64,000 nt of DNA from Augochlora pura. Lineage: Eukaryota; Arthropoda; Insecta; Hymenoptera; Halictidae. A model generated the notes under the pieces. The model saw only the letters and a program-made list of their open reading frames with translations, was not told the DNA's origin and ran no database searches. This document shows positions 1 through 11,562 of this stretch, piece by piece. The number at the start of each line of letters is the position of its first letter. Within the stretch, counting starts at the first letter, position 1. The translations under genes and the position numbers were made by a program. Where the stretch lies: positions 496,001 through 560,000 of the forward strand of contig NC_135779.1 in NCBI RefSeq assembly GCF_028453695.1, read 5' to 3'.

Positions 1-3000
1 GGCCAAAAGTCAATTTTTATAATAAGGACATCGTCTGCTACGTGAAATACAATTTTAATTCATACTTTTATACTCATATAATTTTTAAGTCATTCCTCAA
101 GAAACAATAGTCTGAGGTTGAGAGACGTTGCACAGACGAGGAACAATTTCCACGAACAAGTTCCTATGCAACTAGAATAAATTTCGTCCATATGCCACAG
201 GTGTTCCAAAACATTTCCAGCCAGAGGGTCATCGTAATGGAAAAACGCCAATTAGAAAGTCTAATTTTCGTTTTAAACGGATCTCTGTTGCAAAGGGGAC
301 GGTGGTACCACGATTGCCTAGTTAATCCGCCTGAAGCATCTAGTCGAATTTCCTGAGAGCCACCCAGGTAACGTCTCGGTGTTTCCTTGTGCCTTTGCGT
401 CGAGCTCGGCCTGACCCGGTCTGAAACTTAATTTAACGAGTTGACCACACGGAAACTCGTGGCTGAGTCGTCCTGCGACCGTAAGAACACTCGAGACGCG
501 ATCCCCACGATTCGTTTCTCTCTTTCTATCTCTCTACCTCGGTCTGTGCCAAATTGGACTTTGTGGGCCAACCTCTTGGCACACCGACGTCCCTTCCTCT
601 CCTCCGCCCCTCACGGCGCTCCGCGCAAAGTGAAATTGGATTTAATGAATGAAAGAAACACGATACTCTTTCCCTCGTCAATTAGGTAATTCGATGTTAA
701 ACAGCGCGTTACAGTGCTGCGAGGAACATATCGCTCTTGGGTTTAAATGTTTTCATTGTTACGCCAACCGTGTAGAACAGGAAACGTGGCTGCTTTAAAC
801 GGCACTCAACGTTTTACGATAAAAATTTAATAAAAAAAATAAACCGTAAATAAAGTGCTGTGATTAGTGTCTATATTTTAAATCGTTTGAACTGCACAGG
901 AATGGTTAAGTTTTTTTGGAAATGTACAGACATGTTTTATAAAGTATGCGAGACACGTTCCGCGTTTCTCTTCCTGCATGTTTTGTTTCACAAAGGAAAT
1001 AAATTCATTTATCGGCGGCGCCAAAAATTCAGTGGAGCGCAACAGGTGCGTCGAGGCGTGTCCATTTTTCCAATAAATTGTTCGGCACCCGGACAGCGCT
1101 CGTCGTACAAGCTACAAGCATTTCTACGACTTTGTCCGGGATTTAATGGCAACGTGGCGTCATCAGTGTACTTCTTGCCGCGATTTTTTGGTGCGAAACG
1201 AGGCATGGGCACGCACGCACGCACGCCTGCCGAGAAACGCGAGGCAGAGACTTTCGGTTTCTGTACGGCCGGGCCGTGCATCCTGGTGCAGCCGCTGCTG
1301 GCCACTTTGTCATCGTGACGATGCGACGCGGCTCGCCAAGACAGGATCCTCTCAAGGTTATAAAATGGGCCGCCTCGAATCGAACCGCAATCTTCCGCCA
1401 TTTAACTCTCCCGTGCGCCCTTGGGACGGCCAATGTAAAGCGGATTTCACAGTAATTGTGGTGCATTCAGGACGCCAATGAAATTCGGTCACGCAATCTG
1501 CAGAAAATGCCCCGGAAACACACGTCCAGTCCGATAAATATTTCTTTCTTCGCGGCGATTATGCGGTGCGGTGTGCAAAATGCGTGTGCTATTCACGCCG
1601 AAAAATGGCCGATTGAAATTTAAAAGAACATTTGAAGATTCGATTCAAAAATGAAATTATCAGGAGAAGCTTTGATGCATGTTTTACGTAATCGATACAG
1701 ATTAATAATGCTTCAATGTTTTAGTAATTGTAGCTGGAATTTTATCGTTGACGAATGATCCGAAGTCTTTTACATTGCAGTGTATGAAACTGCAGTGTAA
1801 AAGAGGCAATTGTATCTGCTTGACAGTGTCGCCTCTTTCTCTTCTTTTCCCGTTTACAATATTTGTACGATATTGGCAAACAAATAGAGTCCGCAATGGC
1901 GGTGTTCGCGAACGGATTTCACGCGTGAAAAATGTGGCCGATGAAACATTTTGCTGTTCTGCGGACTCGGTTTCGAGCGAGGCTCGAAAGGGTGCAGACC
2001 GAGGGCAGCGATGCGGCTCGCCTTTACACTCGATCGCCTTCCGGTTTTTATTTCACTTTTACTCGACTTGCATGCCGTGCCGTTGCACCGGCGATGTTGC
2101 AGTCGACGAGGTCGCGAGCGCGCGCGACCAGGAGAGCGTCGAACTAATTCCAATTGAACAAAGTGCAATAACCGTTCTATACATACCGCGAGTTAATCGC
2201 ATCGATCGGTCACAGAGAACTGGCGGAACGCGATGCGAACTTTGATTTTCGCTTGCGCCGAGCACGTGGTGTCAAACCGACCGTGTCTTAATATTCCGGG
2301 TTCCCTGGCAGATGGAAATGCTCCGCGTGCCTTGCAACGGAGGAATTCCGAAATAACGGGTGATCCGTTATCATCGATTCATTTGTATGTTCACGCTCTT
2401 TAAGTGGATAGACGAGGCTTAATTGTGCGCTTTTAAATTGAATCGGACATTTCAAACGCACTGGTCGGTTGAGTTTATATATAATTTTCCAGCGAGACAC
2501 GCTGGGCTGCCTTCGGTTGAAAATCATTTGTTCAAGACATTTTATTTTTTAATTGGACTACGGCTTTTATTCATTCCTGATCAAATTCATCACATAGATG
2601 AAACGTTCAGGCCATTTCAGAACAATTATTTCCTATAGATTTCAATAAATAGACATATTATTTCACCACGATTGCATTAAGATCTGAATCCTGAGTTTCA
2701 ATTCCTAAAATACTAATAAATCGATTGGCAGACCCGGTGCAAGAGGCTCGAACAAGGGTGGAGGATTATTAAAATCGAGAACAATTTGTGCACTCGTAAA
2801 ATGCATATAATGGAACCAACGACGTTTAGCGAAGTCAAAGGCAATGCATAAAAGCGACGGCAAGCGGGGTTAAACAATGGTTCGATCGACAGAGAAAACG
2901 CGCACGGGGTTGCACGTGACTCACGGAGTCGGTGGTGTAAAAATGATAGCGTGCCACGTTTTCTCCCTTCTCCCGGTAGGATTTCCCTTCAAAGGGCTTC

Positions 3001-6000
3001 TTCCCTTGCGCAGGGCACGCGATGCTTACAAATTCCCGTCCCATTTATGTAGAGACGGTTGTCCAATGAACTTTAAACGCCGGTCGACGTTCTGCGGCCT
3101 GTTCGCAATTAAATTCGCGCAATTAGATCGACTGCGCCGAATCTTCTACGGTAATTTCTGGGAGCGATCGAAACGATTCGTTCGTTCGAAACCATTTATT
3201 TCGGATTCATTTATGTGCGCAACGTAATTATTTATCCGAATAGCTGACACATTTTTATCGTTTTCCAAAAGTTTCTTTCGAGCGAATCGTTCGATGGTTA
3301 GCAGTAGGATTGCGATTAAGAGAGGGCGAGTCGAGGAACAGGTTGCCAACAATATTTACTCGTGAGAGAAGCAGGAAAAATTACGGGGCAAGTCGGAGAG
3401 TCACGAGGGCACGCACACACGGTCGTCGTTCACCGATCGAATAGCAAACTCGTTCACCGGAGCAAAACCTTGAATTAGCGCAGAAGAAAATCACCGAGTA
3501 TTCAGCCCCGGATTCTCACAGCTCGTGCACTCCCACGACCGGACTCTGTTTCCCTTTTTTTTCCCTTCCTCTTTCTCGACAGGGATCTCGGCGTGCCGCA
3601 GAGTTCACCTTACATGCAGACGATGCAAGAAAAATGCGTCGGCGAAGAAACCCCGCCGCGGCTAATTAATCGCCCGTTCTTTTCCGCCGAGTAAATTTCC
3701 AGAAAGAAAATTCAATTGAGTAATTCGTAGCTGTAAATGAGTTTCCAACGATGCTGACAAAGCGCGGAATTGCACACGGCATTATTTCATGGAGTACAAG
3801 CCTCGTTTATTAGACAAGCGAATAACTGTGCAATTCTTGGTCGAGTCAGTCGGTTTGTAATTGTGACGTTAATTACGAGATGGTACGCATTGCGTTTGAA
3901 TAAATGCTCCGCGGGTGAAGATTCAATGGTGGTTGTTCTTAAATTGCGATTGTTTAACCGAAGCAACGGATGACTATTTTTTTAGCGGACTGATGTTCCA
4001 ATTATTATGCGTTGAATACGCGAGAGAAATGTTAATGAAGGATCTTTTCTCGAATAAGCAAACAATGGTGCGACTCAAACTGAAATTATTGACTTCTTTA
4101 AATAAACTGATAAAATCATTTTCTTAAATTAAACCCGAACAAAATAAAATTGTCTACAAGACTAAGCGCTCAATTTTGGAACAGTTCGTCGAGACGCCCT
4201 TTACCGACTACTATCCCAGGAAGGATCAAGCAGAGACAGTTCTAAAACAGTCCACCTAAGTATCACAGTATCTCGGATCTTCCCGCAATAATTGGATGCA
4301 CTAACGATCGCGCAGGCGGTTGCAGCAACACCCGACGAAAACACTCGAGAGCTTAGGGTACGTCGCAGCAGAGCGGCATTACTTAAATCACCGTAACTCC
4401 CACCGCATTGTTTACGCTCGATGAAAGAACGGAGAAGGAGACGCGCTGGTTCGGAACCTAGGGCAATCCTCCGGCATCCTTTTTCTCGTGCGAAACCACC
4501 CCCCGGAGGGAGTCAGGATAAGGACAATCGTGTAAAAGAGAGAGAGGGTACATCGACCCTCGAACACGTGGCACCACGAATTCAAGCCTGTTTCCTCGCA
4601 ACCATATGCGGCCGGCTTCCTAGCTGCACTCCGTTTAGAAGTGCACTTCATTGCCGGTCCGGTCGAGCCGACGGGTGGTTATTTCAAGACGAACCCCCTG
4701 AAAAAAATGCAGAGAATTGACTCTCTCTTTCCCTCCCTCCCTCCTTCCCCTTCCCCTCTCCCTCTCTCCCTCTCTCTTTTTTCTCACTCGCTTCCCATCG
4801 CTCTCTTTCTTTTCCGGCCCCTCCGTCTCTCGCCCTTTCTTTTGTCTAACGCCGACCATGCTGACTCAGCCGGCGCTGAGACTGCCAATACTCCTTGGTC
4901 CACAATGTCCGAGATGCCGCGAAAATTCCTCCGGCGATTGTTGCGCGAAAGTTGAAAGCCCTGGCTGAAGAAGGTCTGGGGACCGCCGTTCACGAGTCCT
5001 GGGAAATTCGTTTTACAAGTCGCGCCATCAAAGTCGACGGGAACGGCTGCATTTCTGAAGAAGCCGTGCTGTTTGCTCGAGATGTCCACCGTAGAACTTG
5101 CGAATTTTTGATATACGCAGGGCTGGTTTGCTTATCAGGGCTTCGTTTGGCGAAGATTAGAAAGAAGACACCCCGAAAACTAGTTATGTTATGCTAAACT
5201 TAGTAATCCAAAAATCTAAATAGATAACTCCGTGCAGTCGTTTCTAAAAATATTGGTCTCCCGATTTGAACCGGATTTTCTACAAATAAGGTACTCGTAG
5301 TCGCTGGATTTACAGTAATGTTTAATGGAAGATTTTGAAACGATTTTAGTCGAGCAAGAAAATGGGATTATCGTGTTTTCAACTTCCTGCTCCTATCCGG
5401 TATAATATGGTCCATTATAGAACGTTATTTCCCGCAGGATTATACGCTGCAACGAATTCAGTCAACGACCTTTCTTGCGGCTCGGCCGCGCCATTTTCGG
5501 ATACCTTGCTGGGAACTTTCGAGGGTCGTATCGGGTGAATTATGCTCTTATGCCACCTACCGTGCCGCTGACCGCGAACTTTAATTCGACCACTTAGGCC
5601 CCGCGATATTGACTCGAGACTTTTATCCGACACAGTGACTCGAAAATCTCTCGGATGATCGCTAGATTACGGATTTCATAAAACTGTAAGGGGGTTACGG
5701 ATAATTTAAACATATTGATGCAATATTTTTTACATATTAATTTAACTTCTGCTTCTTACAATTGCTTCTTAAAACAAAAATGACAAAAGTATCCATAAAA
5801 TTGGAAATTTGTTGTTCGGAAAAATGGTCGTAGTCGCCTACCAATATCAGCAAACAAAACTGGATCTCCGTGCAATCATCAACAGGAAGAACCCGGGGCG
5901 ATGGAAGTGTGCAGAGAAGAAATTAATTCCGGGAATTGAAGTCGGGCCAAAGGAAATGAAAGGTTTAGCCAGCGAGAAACCCGCGTTTATTAAATCGAAC

Positions 6001-6125
6001 CCGAAACGGAGGACACGCTACACAAAAATAGTGGCGCAAGAATAGTAACGGTGCAAGGGGAATGCACTTCGATAACAGCGAACGAGGCTGCGTTCGTAAG
6101 AGAACGAGGACGGCTGGCTGCGAGG

Positions 6126-6127
<2 letters not shown>
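1..6127. other. Non-coding stretch, no supported gene
   Basis: No open frame here has a recognisable domain, codon pattern or plausible splice chain. The longest frames overlap each other on both strands in CpG-rich patches (about 1000-1480, 1750-2250 and 4420-5200), as expected for GC-rich non-coding DNA. Visible details are an ACGC tandem repeat near 1210 and a TATAAAA box at about 1359 with no gene attached. This is probably upstream or first-intron DNA of sidekick. Confidence 0.6.
4721..4786 (+). repeat. Polypyrimidine (CT/CCT) tract
   Basis: About 65 bases are almost pure C and T, made of CTCT, CCCT and CCTT units. The complementary strand is pure purine. It is simple-sequence DNA, and such tracts can form triplex (H-DNA). 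It has no link to a gene in this window. Confidence 0.85.

Positions 6128-6169
<42 letters not shown>
6128..6169 (+). repeat. (AG)n microsatellite, left side of gap
   Basis: At least 20 AG units run directly into a 100-N gap and resume at 6270-6311 on the far side. The true repeat is therefore probably longer than shown, and the gap is most likely an assembly break inside it. Confidence 0.95.
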
Positions 6170-6269
6170 NNNNNNNNNNNNNNNNNNNNNNNNNNNNNNN
6201 NNNNNNNNNNNNNNNNNNNNNNNNNNNNNNNNNNNNNNNNNNNNNNNNNNNNNNNNNNNNNNNNNNNNN
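6170..6269. other. Assembly gap (100 N)
   Basis: There are exactly 100 N, the usual placeholder size for a gap of unknown length. Any frame crossing it is meaningless. Confidence 0.99.

Positions 6270-6311
<42 letters not shown>
6270..6311 (+). repeat. (AG)n microsatellite, right side of gap
   Basis: About 21 AG units in the same phase as the tract left of the gap, so both are the ends of one long GA microsatellite. Confidence 0.95.
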
Positions 6312-6312
<1 letters not shown>

Positions 6313-7745
6313 CCATATTCGCGGGCAAGATTTCATTTAGTTCGGCCGGCACTTTCTGAATTCTAGTCTCGACCGTGAACCTCGTTCATTTCGGTTGGCC
6401 ACTGGCGGATAGCCAAATATCTTCGTACAGTGTCTGAACTGCCGGCGACTCGGAGCGCAGTCCGCAGACCCCTTACCTCGAATGCAATTGCGTTCAAGTG
6501 CATTTAGCCGCGGGTCCGACTCATGCAGCGATCCGTTCACGGCATCCCGCCGCGTTTCCAAGTCGATTTTCACTTCGATTCGATCGCACGATATTGGAAC
6601 CTACGAAATCTCCTCTAACAGCGACCAACAGATTTTTTTTCGAACACTTCGAGTTGATGCAATTAATCCCCGAGCGCGACGATTGCACAAATCCTTGAAC
6701 TGTATTTCTTATTCGAGTTTGCTTCGGTCCTCGAACGAACGAGTTGCTTCCCATTAAATTCTGCGTGATTCAGCGGTCACCCAATGTCTGAACAGCGTTC
6801 TTGAATTGATACGATCCGATTCTTTTACCCCGGGACTGTGTCTTTATATACGGCTAAACAGCACTCGCGAGAAGTGGCTTGCTCTTTTTCGTTGTAATGA
6901 GTTACGACGAGCGCCATTGTCGCGACGAAAGTGCACTCGAGAGCCCGTCTGGTATTGTGAGAATTAGTGCGACACCCGACGTTACATACGTCTACAATAG
7001 AAATATCAGTCGCCAGGGCGCATGATTACGAATTTTATGAGACCGCGCAATCTTAAACAATTATTCCGTCTTCACGACTTATTTGCTGGAAACGACTCAT
7101 TTCATTTTATATGCATTGCCATTGGTAGGCGTGCTTTCATGGCTCTCGAATCTGTACGGAGCCTGACTAGTGGTCCACAATAAATTATGAAAGTAATTAA
7201 CCAGACAAAGAGGGCACCCGTACTTTTTCTGCTCGAAGCCCCACTACCAACTAACGTCCCCACCCAACAATCGCACACCTTCATCGTCGGAAGAAAAATA
7301 AAAATGAAACTTTGAAAATCTTCCAAGTCTCGATTTTCCACGTCGTCAGCGTCCGAACTTCTTGGTAACTTTTTCCGCGGTGAGTTCCGAACGAAAAAGC
7401 AAAAAGGGGGCCGGCGAAAAGGGGGTGAGTTGGTTTTCCGTCGCCGAAACGATCGGCACGCGCGTCTTCTTTTTGCAAAGCGGCGCGGCTCGGCTCGGCG
7501 CGGCGCGGCGAGTAGATACGTGTCCGGGTTGCGCGCCCGATATCGATTCATCCCTGTAAAAAGAAGCACAGCACCGATGCGATGGTTTCGCGATTGCTCG
7601 TCACTGCTGGCTAGGGCACAGAGAGACGCGGTGCTTTGCCAATTCCGGCACAATTTTTCGCCAGCGTCGGCGTCGGCGTCGCCGTTCTGCTTTTGCGAGA
7701 CGCTCTCCCCGTCGCGTCTCCGATCGTCGAGATGTGCAACGCGAC
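6312..7745. other. Non-coding stretch
   Basis: No supported gene. A CpG-rich core at 7370-7700 contains 5- and 6-base tandem runs (CGGCT/CGGCG near 7484-7510 and GGCGTC near 7665-7685). These produce long but meaningless frames on both strands. A TATATA-like box lies near 6845 with no downstream exon that I can support. Confidence 0.55.
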
Positions 7746-7795
7746 GGGATGGGACGGGATGGGACGGGATGGGACGGGATGGGACGGGATGGGAC
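7746..7795 (+). repeat. 10-bp G-rich minisatellite (GGGATGGGAC) x5
   Basis: Five perfect tandem copies of GGGATGGGAC give ten GGG runs separated by only two bases each. This far exceeds the usual four-run requirement for a G-quadruplex on the + strand. No gene is visible within several kb. Confidence 0.97.
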
Positions 7796-9994
7796 GAGGC
7801 GCGGGACCAGACGCTCGGATTCGACCGGAATGGTGATTACCGCGTTTCACGCGCAAACGTTTCCTTTTTCCCCTGTTCCACGATGTACACGAACACTTAC
7901 CGGAAAGACGATGTCTGCCCTTTGAGCGGTGCCAAATTCCGCTGGCGGACTTCGTGATGCGGATGCAACGATGAGAGAAGAAACGCTGGAAGACCGAGGT
8001 AGAAAGTTTCGCGAGCAAACTGAAACTTCCTCGCGCGGAACACTCCTTCGTTATTTTTATCCAGCTTTGGATAGCCGCTCTTCTGATTTCCTGGAAAAAT
8101 ACAGTCAAATGCGACCCAAGGATCCAACACGTAAACGTGTTCATGTATGGTGTAGAGAATAATTTCAATTATATTCGAAACGATTGCGACATTTTACGAT
8201 GATGAAACAAAAATCTGTACAAGGTAGAACTAAATCGCGATGTTAAATCGTTTTGCAAAGTTGCACGAATGATTTCATTGTCTCGAGATGAAGGTCTGAC
8301 TGTTCGACAGCCAAATCCAGCGATGTTTTTGGTCTCCCGTCTATTTTCTCTTTGGAGAAGGTCCGCGGCGAGTGGTAATTTTACAAAAGGGAATCCATGG
8401 TTGTTGCAAGGTGTTCGAGTAGAAGGATAATTGAAGTTGATCCCTAGAACAAGTAGAAGCCGGAAGGAGGCCGGTGGGATAGAAAGTTGATGAACGCTCG
8501 AAGCGTGGCACACGTGCTCGCCGTCACATGGCGTTCCGTTCCTAGTTCCTAGTTGCTAGTTCCGCGGCCCGTGGCACGAGGAATTAGAGGATTTCGTATA
8601 ATCGCGGTTTCACTTTGATTCGGGCCGTTTCACGCGAGATATCCCCCCCGATAACCGGCTCGGGCCTCCGCAAAATGTTGCGCATTGCGTCTTACAACAC
8701 GCAGCGCCAGCCATAGCCGCCTCCCCCTCCGCGGCGGGGTGCAATGGCACTCGCTGCACTCACTGCAGTTTGCAGGTGGTCAACCTCGTGCTTTTCACCC
8801 GCTTGGTTCGTTTTTACGTGGCCGGTGATTGTCGATTCTCTCCGCTATGAATCGTTTAGCCGGATCTCGCCGCGGTCGTTGCATGTAGAAAAAGCGCATG
8901 CCACCCGCGATCGTTGCATTCATCGAAATTAGACGGGTGTTAGGTGATTCGCGGTATTATTATGTCGTTTCGAAGTCGTCAAGACTTCGCACAGAATTCA
9001 CTAGATACGCGGTCGCCCAAAACCGAATAATTAGGAAATTAATGTAGACACAAGATGAATCGAATTTTCTGTCTCTCGAAGAAATTTATTTCTGACAAAA
9101 AGAGGCTTGTTTTGTTAAAAATTGCGAGTTGACAGGTGAGCCGAAGAATCGACATGTTTTAAATGAGACGAGGTGAAGCGAAAGCTTGTTAGAATACAGT
9201 TGTAGCATCATCCCCTTGAATACGTAAGAGTTGAAACGTTATGCGGCGGATCGAATCTCATTATCGGATAAGCTGCGGCGCGAGTGGATCGTAAGATTTC
9301 TGCACCTTAGACCGTGCAAAAATTTCTGAAACGTAGCTAAAACAAACGAGATCGACGCAATCAAATTTCCGCCACTGCGGACAACGGTTCCGTTGAAACA
9401 TGAAATTCTCTTCGCGACCCGTTGCAAGATTATCGATTATGCATTTGCTGCACGAACCGTCGGGCATGGTGGCATCAAATTTTTACCAGCAGGGAAGAAA
9501 AATTGAAAGAGTTTCTGAAGCCGGAACTATAACCGTAAGAAGAACTATAGATTTCTTTGGACAGTAGGTAGACGAGTTATACCGCGCGAAGAGAACGCGT
9601 TCTGCTGTTGCACATTGCCCGTGAATCGCGCGATCCGTCATCGTCCGAGCTGATGCAACTGATTATATGGTCGAGAAAAGTGTTGTTTGCACAGTTCAAC
9701 CGATACTTGAGCAGATAATGGCTGATTATACTTGTCCTGAAACGTCTGCCGACGACGCATCCTACTCAACAAGAAAACGATGGTGGACTCGATCCAACGC
9801 CGACGAAACGATGCCTTTCGTCGCCGGATGCTTCGGAGCGTATCCACGGAAAGAGAAAGCTCTGATTACAGAACTGCAATTAAAACGGAAGATTGCTCGA
9901 GCATTGAACGCGACTGACGGTCTTTGAAAAAATACTTGTTCACCACCGATATCTCTCGCTCGAAATAAATGGAAATAGTTGCGCATTGATTCGA
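7796..9994. other. Non-coding stretch
   Basis: No frame here has recognisable protein content. A small TTCCTAG/TTGCTAG tandem sits near 8538-8562, and a CpG-rich patch spans about 8560-8900. Nothing else is distinguishable. Confidence 0.55.
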
Positions 9995-10085
9995 AGAGAA
10001 AATGCTGCACTAATTGGAGGAGAATTCTGGCGCTAATTTAAGAAATATTCCGGCACTAATTTGTGGAGAAATCTTGCATTAGTAT
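9995..10085 (+). repeat. Degenerate ~24-bp minisatellite, about 4 copies
   Basis: Four successive segments share the pattern GAGAAAT-CTGGCACTAATTTG with substitutions, beginning near 9995, 10019, 10042 and 10066. It is a small decayed tandem repeat with no coding potential. Confidence 0.6.
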
Positions 10086-10666
10086 GCACCGCCGAGCACA
10101 TACACGTGTCCAAGATAAAAAAAAAACATTTATTCGCATGAAAAAAATAAAAGTCAGATCATTTGTCAACACATCGAAAATAAAAAGCGGTCGTTTGTCG
10201 ACGCGCGTTGAGAGAGGTCGAACTCGTGGATAAATTCGTTGCATCGGCAAGTGCCCCGTTTCTCCATCGCCATCGCCAAGAATCTTCAGAGAAACGCGGA
10301 GCACTTAGGGTGTTCATAAAAATTGATTATTTATCTTTGCCAGCTCATTCCGGATTTAAAATATTGCCCCACCTCACGACGAAGTCCAAACACTTCGAAA
10401 CGAACGATATATCACGAGGCGTAAAACATCCTCCCGCCGTTTGCACAGCTGCCGAGGAAGTTACTTTCGTCAGGGATGATCGTTTCACTGGTGCACCGAT
10501 GATCTCGGTGTTAACGATTTAGGTTCCATCCCGATCGTTTCTCTGGCGTAAATATCCCTGGATTAATTCGGGGTAATTGACAGCGAAAGAGAATCCGGCT
10601 ATTATGTCAGTCCGAAAAAAAGGAACGCCTTAATAACTAACCCACCACCATTTCACAGCCATTAGC

Positions 10667-10738
10667 TCGATGTAATTGTCGATTTCGAATCAGATGCAAA
10701 CGAATTTACAGCTGATTAGAAATCGACAATTACATCGA
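10667..10738. repeat. Perfect 20-bp inverted repeat with 32-nt loop
   Basis: The arm at 10667-10686 is the exact reverse complement of 10719-10738, leaving a 32-nt spacer. A second inverted repeat follows (9-bp arms at 10743-10751 and 10776-10784). It could be a hairpin in RNA or the remains of a terminal inverted repeat. Confidence 0.9.
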
Positions 10739-10739
10739 T

Positions 10740-11562
10740 TGCCCGAGTCTCACCACGTGGAGGTTGCTGTGACTGGAGACTCGGAAGGGAGTCAGAACGA
10801 AGCCGGCATTCGTTATGGCTCCCTCCCTTTCACCGGTGAAATAATATGTCGAGTACTATTGCGGACCAAAAGTGGATCGATGGAGAAGCCGTCTAACCAC
10901 TGGGACCAAAGTGAATCAGAGCAGAAGGTTCTGATTCTTTCAAAAAGAAAATCAAAAACGAGCCGGAGCAGAAGACCCCGACTCGAGCGAGGGTGACGCG
11001 ACGCGAGCAATACTTGCACAAGCCTCGGAATTCCGCAGATATCATTATTCGACGAGGTATCAATTGGAATGAGCAGCCAATCGCGACATCCACCTACAAC
11101 GTTGAACATTCTCCCCCTGCACCCTCCCCCCAATGAAGGGGTTACGGGCGTCTTAGATGCCGAAGCGAAGGGAGAATGTCCACCGCTGCAGGAGGATGAA
11201 CGATTGGATGCTCAAACCGCATGATAACTCGCCGAACAAGATGATCTACGAGACTCCGAGAGATTGCGCAAGCAGGACCACCATGGTTGGGCCGAAAATT
11301 GACAACGAATGTTGAACGAGCAAAGCTAAGGCAATAATACTTGACATACTTTTAGCGATTCGGGAAACTCGGGGACGCTACACCCCGTGCCCCCCACGGG
11401 GCATGTCCCGTGGGACGGAGGCCCCTGAGTGATCTTAATACTACTTAGAAAAGACGCAATAATTAACAAGTCGCACGCATCCCACGGCGAATAATGACCT
11501 CACGGTGGATGATAATCCAAAGGTGGATGATAATCAACTTAATAATTAACGCACGACTTAAT
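10740..11562. other. Hairpin-rich segment, possible mobile-element relic
   Basis: The stretch carries several short GC-rich inverted repeats, including CCCCGTG/CACGGGG (11383-11401) and GTCCCGTGGGAC (11405-11416). It also has a duplicated GGTGGATGATAATC motif near 11503 and 11521. No transposase or gag domain can be read in any frame, so a decayed element is only a guess. Confidence 0.25.

Noticed and set aside
860..1481. Several 100-150 aa frames on both strands
   Set aside because: Mutually overlapping frames in GC-rich DNA with no recognisable motif; typical by-products of low stop-codon density.
5965..6359. Ser-Leu or Arg-Glu repeat frames crossing the N gap
   Set aside because: Translations of the GA microsatellite and of N bases, not proteins.
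7102..7957. Long overlapping frames of 175-185 aa on both strands
   Set aside because: They coincide with a CpG-rich patch and tandem repeats, are Arg/Pro/Ser-rich without domains, overlap each other antisense, and lack splice partners.
8744..8932. Hydrophobic-looking N-terminus (MALAALTAV...) as an sdk signal-peptide exon
   Set aside because: No suitable phase-1 donor near the end of the hydrophobic stretch, and internal Trp/Arg/Cys content is unlike a signal peptide.
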